59,280 nucleotides of DNA from Treponema denticola (GTDB taxonomy: Bacteria > Spirochaetota > Spirochaetia > Treponematales > Breznakiellaceae), in NCBI GenBank assembly GCA_020719845.1, contig DYPP01000006.1:1-59280 (forward strand), read 5' to 3'. Each line of letters begins with the position of its first letter. The stretch's first letter is position 1. Under the pieces are notes generated by a model, which did no database searches, had not been told where the DNA came from, and was given only the letters and a program-made list of their open reading frames with translations. Positions 22,638 through 30,574 of the stretch are shown one piece after another. The position numbers were made by a program, and so were the translations under genes.

Positions 22638-23636
22638 TCAGGCGTGTCCGGCGGAGCCGAGCACGTTGATGTTCTTGTGCATGTAGAGTTTCTTCAATTC
22701 ATCCCGGGCGGGGCCCAGGTACTTGCGCGGATCGAATTCGTCCTTCTTTTCCGCAAAAACCTTGCGGATCGAGGCGGTCATGGCCAGCCGGCCGTCGGAA
22801 TCGATGTTGATCTTGCAGACCGCGCTCCTGGACGCCCGGCGGAGCTGTTCTTCCGGAATGCCCACCGAATCCTTGAGGCTGCCGCCGAACTGCTCGATCA
22901 TGCGGACGTATTCCACGGGCACCGAAGAGGACCCGTGCAGGACGATGGGGAAGCCGGGAATGCGTTTCTCGATTTCTTCCAGAATGTCGAAGCGCAGGGG
23001 GGGCGGGAGGAGGATGCCGTTGGCGTCCCGGGTGCACTGCTCGGGTTTGAACTTGGTGCGGCCGTGGCTGGTGCCGATGGAGATGGCCAGGGAGTCCACG
23101 CCGGTTTTCTTGACAAAGTCTTCCACTTCCGCGGGTTGGGTATAATTGCTGTGTTCCGAAGACACGTCGTCCTCCACGCCGGCCAGTACGCCCAGTTCGC
23201 CTTCCACGCTGACGTAATCCTTGCGGGAATGGGCAAACGCGCAGACCTTCTTGGTGAGGGCCACGTTTTCGTCGTAGGGCAGGTGGGAACCGTCGATCAT
23301 GACCGAAGAAAAGCCCGATTCGATGCAGTCCTTGCAGATCTCGAAGCTGTCGCCGTGGTCCAGGTGCAGCACGATGGGAATATCGAAGCCCAGCTCATGG
23401 GCGTATTCCACCGCCCCCGCCGCCATGTGGCGGAGCAGCGTCTGGTTGGCGTACTTGCGCGCCCCCGAGGACACCTGCAGGATGACCGGGGACTTGGTTT
23501 CCACGCACGCCTGGACGATGGCCTGCATCTGCTCCATGTTGTTGAAGTTGTATGCCGGGATCGCGTAGCCGCCGCTCACCGCCTTTTTGAACATCTCAAC
23601 CGTGTTGACGAGTCCGAGTTCTTTATAGCTGGTCAT
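22638..23636 (-). CDS. fba: Class II fructose-bisphosphate aldolase
   Basis: Zinc-dependent aldolase of glycolysis and gluconeogenesis, splitting fructose 1,6-bisphosphate to DHAP and glyceraldehyde 3-phosphate. Of 332 residues, motifs include PAYNFNNMEQMQAI, VLHLDHGDSFE (metal histidine and catalytic Asp, about 91-101), VMIDGSHLPYDENV, GTSHGRTKF (zinc histidine) and IVLHGSSSVP (zinc histidine and phosphate loop). This is the long class IIA/B form. AAGGAG precedes the ATG, and a promoter lies at 23669-23697. Confidence 0.95.
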   Translation of the reverse strand: MTSYKELGLVNTVEMFKKAVSGGYAIPAYNFNNMEQMQAIVQACVETKSPVILQVSSGARKYANQTLLRHMAAGAVEYAHELGFDIPIVLHLDHGDSFEICKDCIESGFSSVMIDGSHLPYDENVALTKKVCAFAHSRKDYVSVEGELGVLAGVEDDVSSEHSNYTQPAEVEDFVKKTGVDSLAISIGTSHGRTKFKPEQCTRDANGILLPPPLRFDILEEIEKRIPGFPIVLHGSSSVPVEYVRMIEQFGGSLKDSVGIPEEQLRRASRSAVCKINIDSDGRLAMTASIRKVFAEKKDEFDPRKYLGPARDELKKLYMHKNINVLGSAGHA

Positions 23637-23668
23637 GGAATCGCTCCTTGATGCGATGGGATTGTTCG

Positions 23669-23697
23669 ATTTTACGCTTCGGCTCCGGCTTGGTCAA
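23669..23697 (-). promoter_or_regulatory. Sigma-70 promoter for fba
   Basis: On the minus strand, TTGACC (23697-23692) and TAAAAT (23674-23669) are separated by 17 bases. The start site would be about 25 bases before the fba start codon. A promoter for the opposite direction begins 14 bases away. Confidence 0.65.
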
Positions 23698-23710
23698 CAC
23701 GGGCGGAGGC

Positions 23711-23739
23711 TTGACCCGATCCGGGGCGGCGCGCATAGT
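23711..23739 (+). promoter_or_regulatory. Promoter for the secreted-protein gene at 23749, divergent from fba
   Basis: TTGACC (23711-23716) and CATAGT (23734-23739) are 17 bases apart. Transcription would start around 23746, only a few bases before the ATG at 23749, which has no Shine-Dalgarno sequence; the mRNA may be nearly leaderless. Confidence 0.45.
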
Positions 23740-23748
23740 TCCAGTCCT

Positions 23749-24669
23749 ATGACCGACGCAAAGCTGGACCGAAAATGCGGAAGAAACCGCCGTCTCCTGT
23801 CCGCCCTCCTGACCGTCGTCGCGGCGCTGGCCCTGACCTGGGCGTCCCGGGCGCCGGTGGTGCTGGTGGCGGACGACGCCTTCCTGGCCCTGTACGGACG
23901 CTCCGCCGCGGCGCAGAGGATGGCGCTGGCGGCGCTGCGGTTGTGGCGGCGGGTAAAGCTGGCGGAACTGGCGGTGGACGCCGATCCCCGGGCGGCGGCG
24001 GACGCTGTGGAATTCAGCTCCCGCCGGCCTTTCTGCGCGGTGTTTCCGGACCGCTACCGGCAGGCCGCCGGGGAGTACGCCCGGCGCAATCCCGGGGTGC
24101 GCACCGTCCTGTTCGGATCGGGGCCCGAAATAGCGGAGAATCTTCTTTTCGTGGCTACCGACGGGGCGGCGGATTTGTTCCGCGCCGGTCGGGCCGCGGC
24201 GGCGTTGGCCGCCGGGGGCGGCGGACCGCCGGCCTGGATCGGCGGGCCTGCGGCCGGCGCGGCGGAACGCTCCGCCTTCGCCGCGGGCCTGGCGGCGGGG
24301 GGCTATGATGGCCCGCCGCACCTGGTCGGGCCGTCGGTTCCGGTCCCGGCCGACGCGTGCTGCCTGGTCGTTTCCCGCACCGCCGGGGAGCTGCCCGAAT
24401 TGGCCGGGACCGGCCCGCTGATCGTTTTTTCCTGGCTGGAGGCCGAACTTTTGCCCCGCCGCACGATTCTGCGCTTCGACGATTCGCCGCCGGCGCTGCT
24501 GGTGCCCGCCGTCCGGGCCGCCGCTGCGGGCAAGCAGGGCCTTTCCGTGCCTTCGGCGGCGGAATTGTTCCGTTCCCGGGTTCCGGATTCCCGGCCTGGC
24601 CGAAGGCTGCGGGCCGGATTGACGCGTTTTTCCGGCGGATACCCTGAAAGGAACAATAATTCCTTGTAA
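23749..24669 (+). CDS. Secreted or membrane-anchored protein of unknown function
   Basis: An unrecognised 306-residue protein. A basic N-terminus (KLDRKCGRNRR) precedes one hydrophobic segment (LLSALLTVVAALALTWA), so it is exported or anchored. The remainder alternates short strands and Ala/Gly-rich helices, with VRTVLFGSGPEIAENLLFVAT and PLIVFSWLEAELLP, loosely recalling type 1 periplasmic-binding folds. No metal or catalytic motif is clear. The frame is open upstream, but MTDAKLD at 23749 is the only start near the promoter. Composition is very GC-rich, like the surroundings. Confidence 0.5.
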   Translation: MTDAKLDRKCGRNRRLLSALLTVVAALALTWASRAPVVLVADDAFLALYGRSAAAQRMALAALRLWRRVKLAELAVDADPRAAADAVEFSSRRPFCAVFPDRYRQAAGEYARRNPGVRTVLFGSGPEIAENLLFVATDGAADLFRAGRAAAALAAGGGGPPAWIGGPAAGAAERSAFAAGLAAGGYDGPPHLVGPSVPVPADACCLVVSRTAGELPELAGTGPLIVFSWLEAELLPRRTILRFDDSPPALLVPAVRAAAAGKQGLSVPSAAELFRSRVPDSRPGRRLRAGLTRFSGGYPERNNNSL

Positions 24670-24673
24670 AGGT

Positions 24674-24702
24674 TTGACAAAGGTATCGCAAGGAAATATA
24701 AT
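24674..24702 (+). promoter_or_regulatory. Consensus sigma-70 promoter for the flaA genes
   Basis: TTGACA (24674-24679) and TATAAT (24697-24702) are both perfect and exactly 17 bases apart, the best promoter in the window. The start site would be near 24709, about 39 bases before the first FlaA gene. Spirochaete flaA genes are known to use sigma-70 rather than the flagellar sigma-28. Confidence 0.88.
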
Positions 24703-24747
24703 CTTACCCGACTACGATTCCGCGATGATCGGCAAAAGGAGTATGGG

Positions 24748-25503
24748 ATGAAACACGGCGGTTTCAAAGCTGCTTGCCTGGCTCTCTCGGCTTGTATTGT
24801 GGTTTTCTCCGTTTCGGCGGACGATAAAACCGTCAATCTCGAATCAAGGGTACTGGAAAGCTTCGACGGCGATTCAAATTATGTCTGGAAGGTATCCGCC
24901 AGCAAGTTCGCGACCAAGACTGACGACGAGACGTTCCCGAAGCTGTCCTATGTTCCCAGCTGGCCTGCGGCCCTGCACGGAACCAACCGGGACGGCAAGG
25001 AGCTGAAAAGTCTGGGCATCTGGGGACGTTTTGACCGCAAGGGTTACAACTGGATCGATATGTACCCCGTCGCCAAGGATGCGGCCGAGGATGCGCCGCC
25101 TGCGGAAATTCCGTTTCCGGGCCGGGTAAGCCTTCTGGACGTCTGGGTCTGGGGCGCCAATTTCAACTACTATCTTGAAGCCTACGTGCGGGACTACAAA
25201 GGCGTGGTGCACATCATCGAAATGGGCGATCTGAGCTTCGAGGGCTGGAAGAACCTGCGGATCAATATTCCCTCCAATATCCCGCAATCCAAGCGCACCC
25301 TCCCCAAGCGGGAAGGCTTGACGCTGATCAAATTCCGTCTCTGGACCCGTCCCATGGAACGGGTTGATGATTTCCAGGTTTATTTTGACCAAGTAAAAGT
25401 CTTGACCGACACCTTCGAATCCTTGTTCGACGGTGACGAGCTTGCGGATCCCGCGCGCGTCCAAGAATATTGGGGTGCCGGTTCATCCAGTGCCAGTAAA
25501 TAA
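24748..25503 (+). CDS. flaA2: Flagellar filament outer layer (sheath) protein, FlaA family, paralogue 1
   Basis: A 251-residue FlaA-family protein that coats the periplasmic flagellar filament of spirochaetes. A signal peptide (about 1-24, ending VSA) is followed by the FlaA core: LLDVWVWGANFNYYLEAYV, then MGDLSFEGWKNLRINIP and IKFRLWTRPME, each with a counterpart in the next gene (SVWAVGRNYNHELRI, MGRLNFQGWKKLTVAIP, VIGFRVICDPME). It is the more divergent of the two. ATG at 24748 follows AAAAGGAG by six bases. The number in the symbol is a guess from T. pallidum, which also has two adjacent FlaA genes. Confidence 0.82.
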   Translation: MKHGGFKAACLALSACIVVFSVSADDKTVNLESRVLESFDGDSNYVWKVSASKFATKTDDETFPKLSYVPSWPAALHGTNRDGKELKSLGIWGRFDRKGYNWIDMYPVAKDAAEDAPPAEIPFPGRVSLLDVWVWGANFNYYLEAYVRDYKGVVHIIEMGDLSFEGWKNLRINIPSNIPQSKRTLPKREGLTLIKFRLWTRPMERVDDFQVYFDQVKVLTDTFESLFDGDELADPARVQEYWGAGSSSASK

Positions 25504-25513
25504 GGAGGCCGTC

Positions 25514-26239
25514 ATGAAACGTATAACCGTTGCCGCCATCCTGCTCTTGTCCCTTGCCGGCTTTTCCTTTGCCCAGAGTACCGAGATCGGGGCGCCGGAT
25601 CCGGAAAAGATCGGCATAGAAGCGGCGCAGCAGAAACTGAAGGAAGTATCCGTCGACAAGTTCGAGAATGCCGGCTTCTGGCTGTCATCCATGTCTACCG
25701 ACGAAGGATATACCACCACCCGCCTGTTTGAAGGCACCCCGGCGGGCAAAGTCCCGGTTCCGGAAGAAAAGGACCTCAATATCCCGGACAAGTACGTTCT
25801 GGGCACGCGGGTCGACTTTCTCCGCCGCGGGGCTACCAATTTTGTCCTGTACCCGATCCGGCCCATCCCCATCGAGGGAATTTCCAAAACCATCTCGGTA
25901 TGGGCGGTAGGCCGAAACTACAACCACGAACTGCGGATCATCGTTCAGGACTTTTTCGGCAACCAGTTCGAGTTGTTCATGGGCCGCTTGAACTTTCAGG
26001 GCTGGAAGAAGCTGACCGTCGCCATTCCGCCGCAGGCGCCGGACGGCCGGAACGGCATCATCCAGCGCAACTACCACTACAACAGCATGATGGGGTTGAA
26101 GGTCATCGGCTTCCGGGTCATCTGCGATCCGATGGAAGCCTACGGCAGCTACTACTTCTATCTTGACGACCTGCGGGCAGTTTCGGATCTGTTTGCCGAA
26201 GACAACCGCGATCCCGACGACATGGTCGATTCCTGGTAA
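25514..26239 (+). CDS. flaA1: Flagellar filament outer layer (sheath) protein, FlaA family, paralogue 2
   Basis: A 241-residue FlaA with a clear signal peptide (MKRITVAAILLLSLAGFSFA) exported to the periplasm. The core shows YVLGTRVDFLRRGATNFVLY, GRNYNHELRIIVQDFFGNQF and YYFYLDDLRAVSDL, the usual FlaA end. ATG at 25514 follows TAAGGAGG at 25501-25508, which includes the stop of the upstream paralogue, so the two are translated from one message. The frame is open upstream inside the first gene; that part is not used. A terminator follows at 26261. Confidence 0.9.
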   Translation: MKRITVAAILLLSLAGFSFAQSTEIGAPDPEKIGIEAAQQKLKEVSVDKFENAGFWLSSMSTDEGYTTTRLFEGTPAGKVPVPEEKDLNIPDKYVLGTRVDFLRRGATNFVLYPIRPIPIEGISKTISVWAVGRNYNHELRIIVQDFFGNQFELFMGRLNFQGWKKLTVAIPPQAPDGRNGIIQRNYHYNSMMGLKVIGFRVICDPMEAYGSYYFYLDDLRAVSDLFAEDNRDPDDMVDSW

Positions 26240-26260
26240 AACCTGTCTTATTGCCGATAG

Positions 26261-26304
26261 AGACCGTCCTGGGGGTGCAAACCCGTCGGGCGGTCTTTTT
26301 TTTT
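26261..26304 (+). terminator. Intrinsic terminator of the flaA operon
   Basis: AGACCGTCC (26261-26269) pairs with GGGCGGTCT (26288-26296) with one G-T pair, and a run of nine Ts (26296-26304) follows. It is 21 bases after the flaA stop codon. Confidence 0.85.
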
Positions 26305-26317
26305 GCCGGCACCCCGT

Positions 26318-27025
26318 TCAGGCTGGATCCACAACCCGGGCGTACAGCCAGGCGTTGCCCTGCTTGCCCGTACGCTCCAGCAGGTTCATGGCGGTCAGCA
26401 CGTATACCGCTTTTCCCGCCAGGGCGACGCGTATCGAGGCGGTTTCCGCCAATTCGCGCACGGTAAACGTTTTTTCCGGGGGAAAAGGCAAGAAACGATC
26501 GTAGTCCCGAAGCGTTCCCAGGACGATGCTTTCCCGGGTGGCGGTCAGCAGCTTTTCGCGCACGCTTGCGCCGCCGCGCCGCCAGGACCCCCTTCCGTCC
26601 TGGACCCGGCGTTCCACCATTTCGATCAAGGCCAGCTCGATGATGACGTTCGGCAGCAGCGCCAGGGTCGGCGCGTAGACCAACGCGGCAAAGAGGTCCC
26701 AGGGATTTCCCCGGCGGGGACTGCGCCGACGGCGCAGCAGGGCTCCGTCCACGTCGTAGACTTCAATCTGCCGCAGCACCGGGATGGGATGCACCACCCG
26801 GACCCGCCTGCCCGCCACCAGGGCGGCTACCTTGCCCTTGAGCGGGCCGAAACTGCCGGTCTGCACTTCGATGATCTCCCCGGCGTCGGTGACGGCGTCG
26901 CATACGTACCCTTCGGCGGCGACCTCGACCGCTCCGGAGGGCCCGGCGTAGCCCAGTTTGAGCGCCCGGTGCAGCGCGCTTTCCCGTTCCGTCCCGATGG
27001 AACGCCGGGCGCCGTCAGCGGACAT
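26318..27025 (-). CDS. Conserved-type unknown protein with PD-(D/E)xK-like segment and C-terminal winged helix
   Basis: A 235-residue soluble protein. The N-terminal half contains E14 in a helix (TERESALHRALK), D43, and IIEVQTGSFGPLKGK, where E53 and Q55 sit on a strand followed by lysines. The order helix-Glu, Asp, Glu-x-Gln/Lys is the layout of restriction-endonuclease-like folds, with Gln in place of the usual Lys. The C-terminal part (FTVRELAETASIRVALAGKA) looks like a winged helix. Nuclease activity is an inference and may be lost. It overlaps the next minus gene by 11 bases. Confidence 0.6.
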   Translation of the reverse strand: MSADGARRSIGTERESALHRALKLGYAGPSGAVEVAAEGYVCDAVTDAGEIIEVQTGSFGPLKGKVAALVAGRRVRVVHPIPVLRQIEVYDVDGALLRRRRSPRRGNPWDLFAALVYAPTLALLPNVIIELALIEMVERRVQDGRGSWRRGGASVREKLLTATRESIVLGTLRDYDRFLPFPPEKTFTVRELAETASIRVALAGKAVYVLTAMNLLERTGKQGNAWLYARVVDPA

Positions 27026-27269
27026 AGGCCGACAGATCCGCGGCGCCGACCAGTTCCAGGTGGTGATAGGTTTCGCTGCCGCCGCGGCTTTCCTGGACCG
27101 AGATCCGTTCTACCCGGAAAGCGATGATCCGGTTGGTCGCCAGCGGCAAGGGTAGGAGCCGGCCGTTGACGTCCACCAGTGCATTGATGCCCAGCCGGGC
27201 CGCGACTTCCTGCGTATCCCCTTCGGGAAAGACGATATAGAACTCCTGGGTGAACATAACCGCCAGCAT
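27015..27269 (-). CDS. Small protein of unknown function, 84 residues
   Basis: I do not recognise the family. The product is mostly beta-strand-like: FTQEFYIVFPEGDTQEVAARLG, VNGRLLPLPL and TNRIIAFRVERISVQESRGG, ending HHLELVGAADLSAYVR. Two in-frame starts are possible, 27269 and 27257; neither has a strong ribosome-binding site. It lies first in a two-gene minus-strand unit with the nuclease-like gene and is divergent from mraZ. Confidence 0.55.
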   Translation of the reverse strand: MLAVMFTQEFYIVFPEGDTQEVAARLGINALVDVNGRLLPLPLATNRIIAFRVERISVQESRGGSETYHHLELVGAADLSAYVR

Positions 27270-27309
27270 ACCAGCCGGACACGGGTTTTGGCAAGTTTAC
27301 GCGCCGAAT

Positions 27310-27327
27310 ACTACACGAGCGTGTAGT
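27310..27327. promoter_or_regulatory. 18-base palindrome, possible operator
   Basis: ACTACACG (27310-27317) and CGTGTAGT (27320-27327) are perfect inverted copies around AG. They lie in the AT-rich gap between the minus gene at 27269 and mraZ. The size and symmetry suit a dimeric repressor site. Confidence 0.45.
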
Positions 27328-27376
27328 TCTATCGGTATAAAAATACTATTAATAATTTTTTCTTGCAGCCTTCTTA

Positions 27377-27407
27377 TTGACGGACAAAATTTATGTGTAA
27401 ATAATGT
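27377..27407 (+). promoter_or_regulatory. Candidate promoter of the mraZ operon
   Basis: TTGACG at 27377-27382 is followed by overlapping AT-rich -10 candidates (TAAATA at 27398-27403 or TAATGT at 27402-27407). The exact -10 cannot be fixed, but the position is right for an MraZ-controlled promoter. Confidence 0.5.
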
Positions 27408-27413
27408 AGATAA

Positions 27414-27449
27414 GTGGGAGAAAGTGGGAAATAATAGGAAAAAGTGGTA
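27414..27449 (+). promoter_or_regulatory. MraZ-binding box: four 10-base repeats
   Basis: GTGGGA at 27414, GTGGGA at 27424, ATAGGA at 27434 and GTGGTA at 27444 are spaced exactly ten bases apart. This matches the known TGGGN-type repeats through which MraZ represses its own operon. The last repeat runs into the mraZ start codon at 27449. Confidence 0.85.
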
Positions 27450-27892
27450 TGGAGTTGTTGACCGGAGAGTTTAAGAATACGTTGGATGACAAGGGCCGCG
27501 TCAGCTTGCCCTCCCGGCTCCGTGGGGAGTTGGCCGGAAACATCCTTATTCTCACCCAGGGCGTAGACCGTTGTCTGTGGCTTTTTGCGCCGGACCAATG
27601 GAAGCTGCTGTCCCGAAAACTGATGGAGACCACTTCGCCCTTTCAAGCCCGCTCCCGCCTGGTGCAGCGCCGCATCATCGCGCCGGCCCAGGAGATCGAG
27701 ATCGACAAGGCCGGCCGGATCGCCGTCCCTCAAAGTCTGCGGGAATTTGCCGGTCTGACCAAGGATTGCGTCATTCTGGGCATCGACAAGTACATCGAGA
27801 TCTGGGACGGGGATCAGTACCGTCTGTACTGGGAAGAAAACGAAGCCGAATTCCGGGCTGCGGCGGAAGAGCTGGGTTCGGTGTTTTTATAG
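27449..27892 (+). CDS. mraZ: Transcriptional regulator MraZ
   Basis: A 147-residue AbrB-fold DNA-binding protein that represses the division and cell-wall operon. Both repeat motifs are present: LDDKGRVSLPSRLR near the start (about 13-26) and EIDKAGRIAVPQSLREFAGL (about 84-103). Length is typical. It opens the 23-kb co-directional block and has its own operator in front. Confidence 0.95.
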   Translation: MELLTGEFKNTLDDKGRVSLPSRLRGELAGNILILTQGVDRCLWLFAPDQWKLLSRKLMETTSPFQARSRLVQRRIIAPAQEIEIDKAGRIAVPQSLREFAGLTKDCVILGIDKYIEIWDGDQYRLYWEENEAEFRAAAEELGSVFL

Positions 27893-27901
27893 GGGAGCGC
27901 C

Positions 27902-28858
27902 GTGGGGGATATCGTCCATACGCCGGTATTATTGAACGAAACCCTGACCTATCTGGCTCCCCGCGGAGCGGGCGAGCTGATGGTGGACGCGACCCTCGGG
28001 GAAGGCGGGCACAGTTGCGCCTTTCTGGAGCGGTACCCGGGGCTCAGGATCATCGGCGTGGACGCGGATGCCGAGATTATGGCCATCGCCCGGCAACGCC
28101 TGGCTGAGTTCGGCGAACGGATACATTTCTACAACGGCTGGTCCCATGCTTTCTTTGCCGATCTGCCCGTGGACATCAAACGCCCGGACACGATCCTGAT
28201 CGACCTGGGGGTCAGCGTTTTTCACTACGAAAAAAGCGGCCGGGGATTCAGCTTCAAGCGGGACGAAGCGCTGGACATGCGGATCGACCCGCTCCGGGGG
28301 CCCAGCGCCGCGGACCTGGTGGCCCAATTGCCGGAAAAGGAACTGGCGGACCTGATTTTTCAGAACGCCGAGGAACGGTATTCCCGGCGCATCGCCCGGG
28401 CCATCGTGGCCGCCCGGTCCCGGTCCCGGATCGTCACCGCCTCGGCCCTGGCCGCGGTGGTGGAAGCCGCGGTGCCTGCCGCGTACCGCCGGGGACCGAG
28501 CCACGCGGCTACCAAGACGTTCCAGGCTCTGCGCATCGCCGTCAACGGCGAATTGTCGGGTTTGACGGAGTTGTTGTCCACCGCATTGCGGGTGCTGGAA
28601 GGCGGCGGACGGATGGGGGTGATCACGTTTCATTCCCTGGAAGACCGAATCGTCAAGAATTTCTTCCGGGATAAAAACAAGGACTGCATCTGTCCGCCGG
28701 AAGCGCCGATATGTACCTGTGGGGGGCGCCGAACGGTGAACCTGGTGACCAAAAAAGCGGTAGCTCCGACCGAAGCGGAAGTGCGGGCCAACCCGCCGTC
28801 CCGGAGCGCAAAACTGCGGGTGGTGGAAAAACTGCTCGACGAGGACGGAGCATCATGA
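27902..28858 (+). CDS. rsmH: 16S rRNA (cytosine-1402-N4)-methyltransferase
   Basis: RsmH (MraW) methylates C1402 of 16S rRNA using S-adenosylmethionine. Of 318 residues, the start HTPVLLNETLTYL, VDATLGEGGHSCAFL (SAM loop), DLGVSVFHYE, RGFSFKRDEALDMRID and the ending ITFHSLEDRIVKNFF are all family signatures. GTG start at 27902 with GGGGAG upstream. It overlaps the ftsL-like gene by ATGA. Confidence 0.96.
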   Translation: MGDIVHTPVLLNETLTYLAPRGAGELMVDATLGEGGHSCAFLERYPGLRIIGVDADAEIMAIARQRLAEFGERIHFYNGWSHAFFADLPVDIKRPDTILIDLGVSVFHYEKSGRGFSFKRDEALDMRIDPLRGPSAADLVAQLPEKELADLIFQNAEERYSRRIARAIVAARSRSRIVTASALAAVVEAAVPAAYRRGPSHAATKTFQALRIAVNGELSGLTELLSTALRVLEGGGRMGVITFHSLEDRIVKNFFRDKNKDCICPPEAPICTCGGRRTVNLVTKKAVAPTEAEVRANPPSRSAKLRVVEKLLDEDGAS

Positions 28859-29145
28859 GACGGCGCATCCTGCTGTATGCCTGCGCAATCAGCATTCCCC
28901 TGTTCCTGGCCCTGGACGCGTGGCAGGCCTCCCGGTACGCCGCGATGAGCGCCGAACTGGCCCGCCTGGAAGCGGCCCAGCGGGAATGGCTGGAAAACAA
29001 CAAACGCCTGATCGCCGGCATCGCGGTCCTGTCCGCTTCGGAGCGCATCGAACGCATCGCCCGCAACGAATTGGGATTGACGCTGAAAAGCCCGGAAGAA
29101 GTGTTGCAGATTCGCGTTGGGGCGGGGGAGGGCCACGATGGCTGA
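28855..29145 (+). CDS. ftsL: FtsL-like cell division protein
   Basis: A 96-residue bitopic protein: short basic N-terminus, one membrane helix (about 5-22) and a periplasmic coiled coil (ELARLEAAQREWLENNKRLI), then IERIARNELGLTLKSPEEV. That is the FtsL/DivIC layout, and position between rsmH and murF is where ftsL normally sits. Sequence conservation in this family is low, so the name rests on shape and place. Confidence 0.78.
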   Translation: MRRRILLYACAISIPLFLALDAWQASRYAAMSAELARLEAAQREWLENNKRLIAGIAVLSASERIERIARNELGLTLKSPEEVLQIRVGAGEGHDG

Positions 29146-30574
29146 CCCGCTGTTGATGACCCTGCGCGGTCTGGCGGACGCGGTGGGCGGCGAAATCCGC
29201 GCCGCCGACGCCGGTTCGACGGGATTTTCGTCGGTCTGCATCGATTCCCGGCAAGCTGCGGCGGGCGCCCTCTTTGTCGCCCTGGCCGGTTCCGCGCAGG
29301 ATGGGCACGACTACCTGGAAGCGGCCTTGGCGGCCGGAGCGGGCAGTGCCCTGGTGGCCCGATCCCGCATGCAAAAGGACGGTGCCGCGCTGACCGCCGC
29401 CGCGGACCGCCATGGCGCCGCGCTGGTGGTGGTTCCGGATACGCTGGCGGCCCTGCAGGCTGCGGCCGCCGCTTATCTGGATGGTTTTCCGGACCTTATG
29501 AAGATCGGCATTACCGGCTCATCCGGAAAAACCACCACCAAGGAACTGGCGGCGGCCATGCTGGCCGGGGAACGCCGGGTGGTCATGAACCCGGGCAACT
29601 TCAATTCCGAAACCGGCCTGCCGTTGTCGGCCTTTATGGTGCGCCGGGAACATCAGGTGGGCGTCTTTGAGCTGGGCATGAACCGGGTCGGGGAAATCGG
29701 CGAGCTGGCCCGGGTGCTCCGGCCGCGTATCGCGTTGATCACCAACGTCGGGTCTGCCCATATCGGTATTCTCGGCAGCAAGGACGCCATTGCCAAGGAA
29801 AAAAAAGAAGTATTTTCCCGGTTCACCGGTTCCGAGCTGGCGCTGATCCCCGACGGGGATGCCTACGCGGCCTATTTGGCCCAGGGCGTGCAAGGCCGGG
29901 TGCGGGCGTTCGGTCCGGACGTGATGTCCGCCTTCGGCGGCACCCGCAGCCTGGGGTTGGACGGCACGGAAGTGCTCTGGGCCGGCGTGCCGGTCCGCCT
30001 GGCCCTGCCCGGGCGCTTCAACCTGCTCAACGCCCTGGGGGCGGCGGCGATCGCCGAAGAAGCGGGCGTCTCCGCCGACGCCATCCGCCGGGGTATGTCC
30101 GCCGTTGCGCCGCTTTTTGGCCGGGGAGAAATCCTACGGGGCAGCGTGACCGTGGTGCGGGACTGCTACAACGCCAACCCGGAAGCCACCGCAGCCGCCC
30201 TTGAATTCTGCGATTCCCTGGACTGGCCGGGGCGCCGGATTTACGTCATCGGTTCCATGCTGGAGCTCGGCGCGGCATCCGCAGGGGAGCATCGCCGGAT
30301 CGGGCAGGCTTTGGCCGGTTCCCGGGCGGATCTGGTTTTTTTGTACGGACCGGAAACCGAATCGATCCGGCAGTATCTGCGGGAGCAGGAAGAAGCGTCC
30401 GCCGCGCCGCGCCCGGCGCTGGTGTTCAGGACCGACGATATGGAGACGTTGAAGCGGGAAATTTCCGCCGCGGCGCGGCCGGGAGACCTGGTGTTGCTGA
30501 AAGGCTCCCGGGGTACCGCCCTGGAACGTTTGACCGACCTTTTTGACGTAAAGGAGAGCGGCCCGTGTTCCTGA
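29138..30574 (+). CDS. murF: UDP-N-acetylmuramoyl-tripeptide--D-alanyl-D-alanine ligase
   Basis: Adds D-Ala-D-Ala to the UDP-MurNAc tripeptide in peptidoglycan synthesis. Of 478 residues, the Mur-ligase ATP loop is GITGSSGKTTTKEL near 124; other motifs are NFNSETGLPLS, FELGMNRVGEI, TNVGSAHIG, RDCYNANPEA and VIGSMLELG. ATG at 29138 has GGGGGAGG upstream; the frame opens a little earlier at 29117. It overlaps ftsL by eight bases and mraY by ten. MurC, D, E and G genes are absent from the block. Confidence 0.95.
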   Translation: MADPLLMTLRGLADAVGGEIRAADAGSTGFSSVCIDSRQAAAGALFVALAGSAQDGHDYLEAALAAGAGSALVARSRMQKDGAALTAAADRHGAALVVVPDTLAALQAAAAAYLDGFPDLMKIGITGSSGKTTTKELAAAMLAGERRVVMNPGNFNSETGLPLSAFMVRREHQVGVFELGMNRVGEIGELARVLRPRIALITNVGSAHIGILGSKDAIAKEKKEVFSRFTGSELALIPDGDAYAAYLAQGVQGRVRAFGPDVMSAFGGTRSLGLDGTEVLWAGVPVRLALPGRFNLLNALGAAAIAEEAGVSADAIRRGMSAVAPLFGRGEILRGSVTVVRDCYNANPEATAAALEFCDSLDWPGRRIYVIGSMLELGAASAGEHRRIGQALAGSRADLVFLYGPETESIRQYLREQEEASAAPRPALVFRTDDMETLKREISAAARPGDLVLLKGSRGTALERLTDLFDVKESGPCS

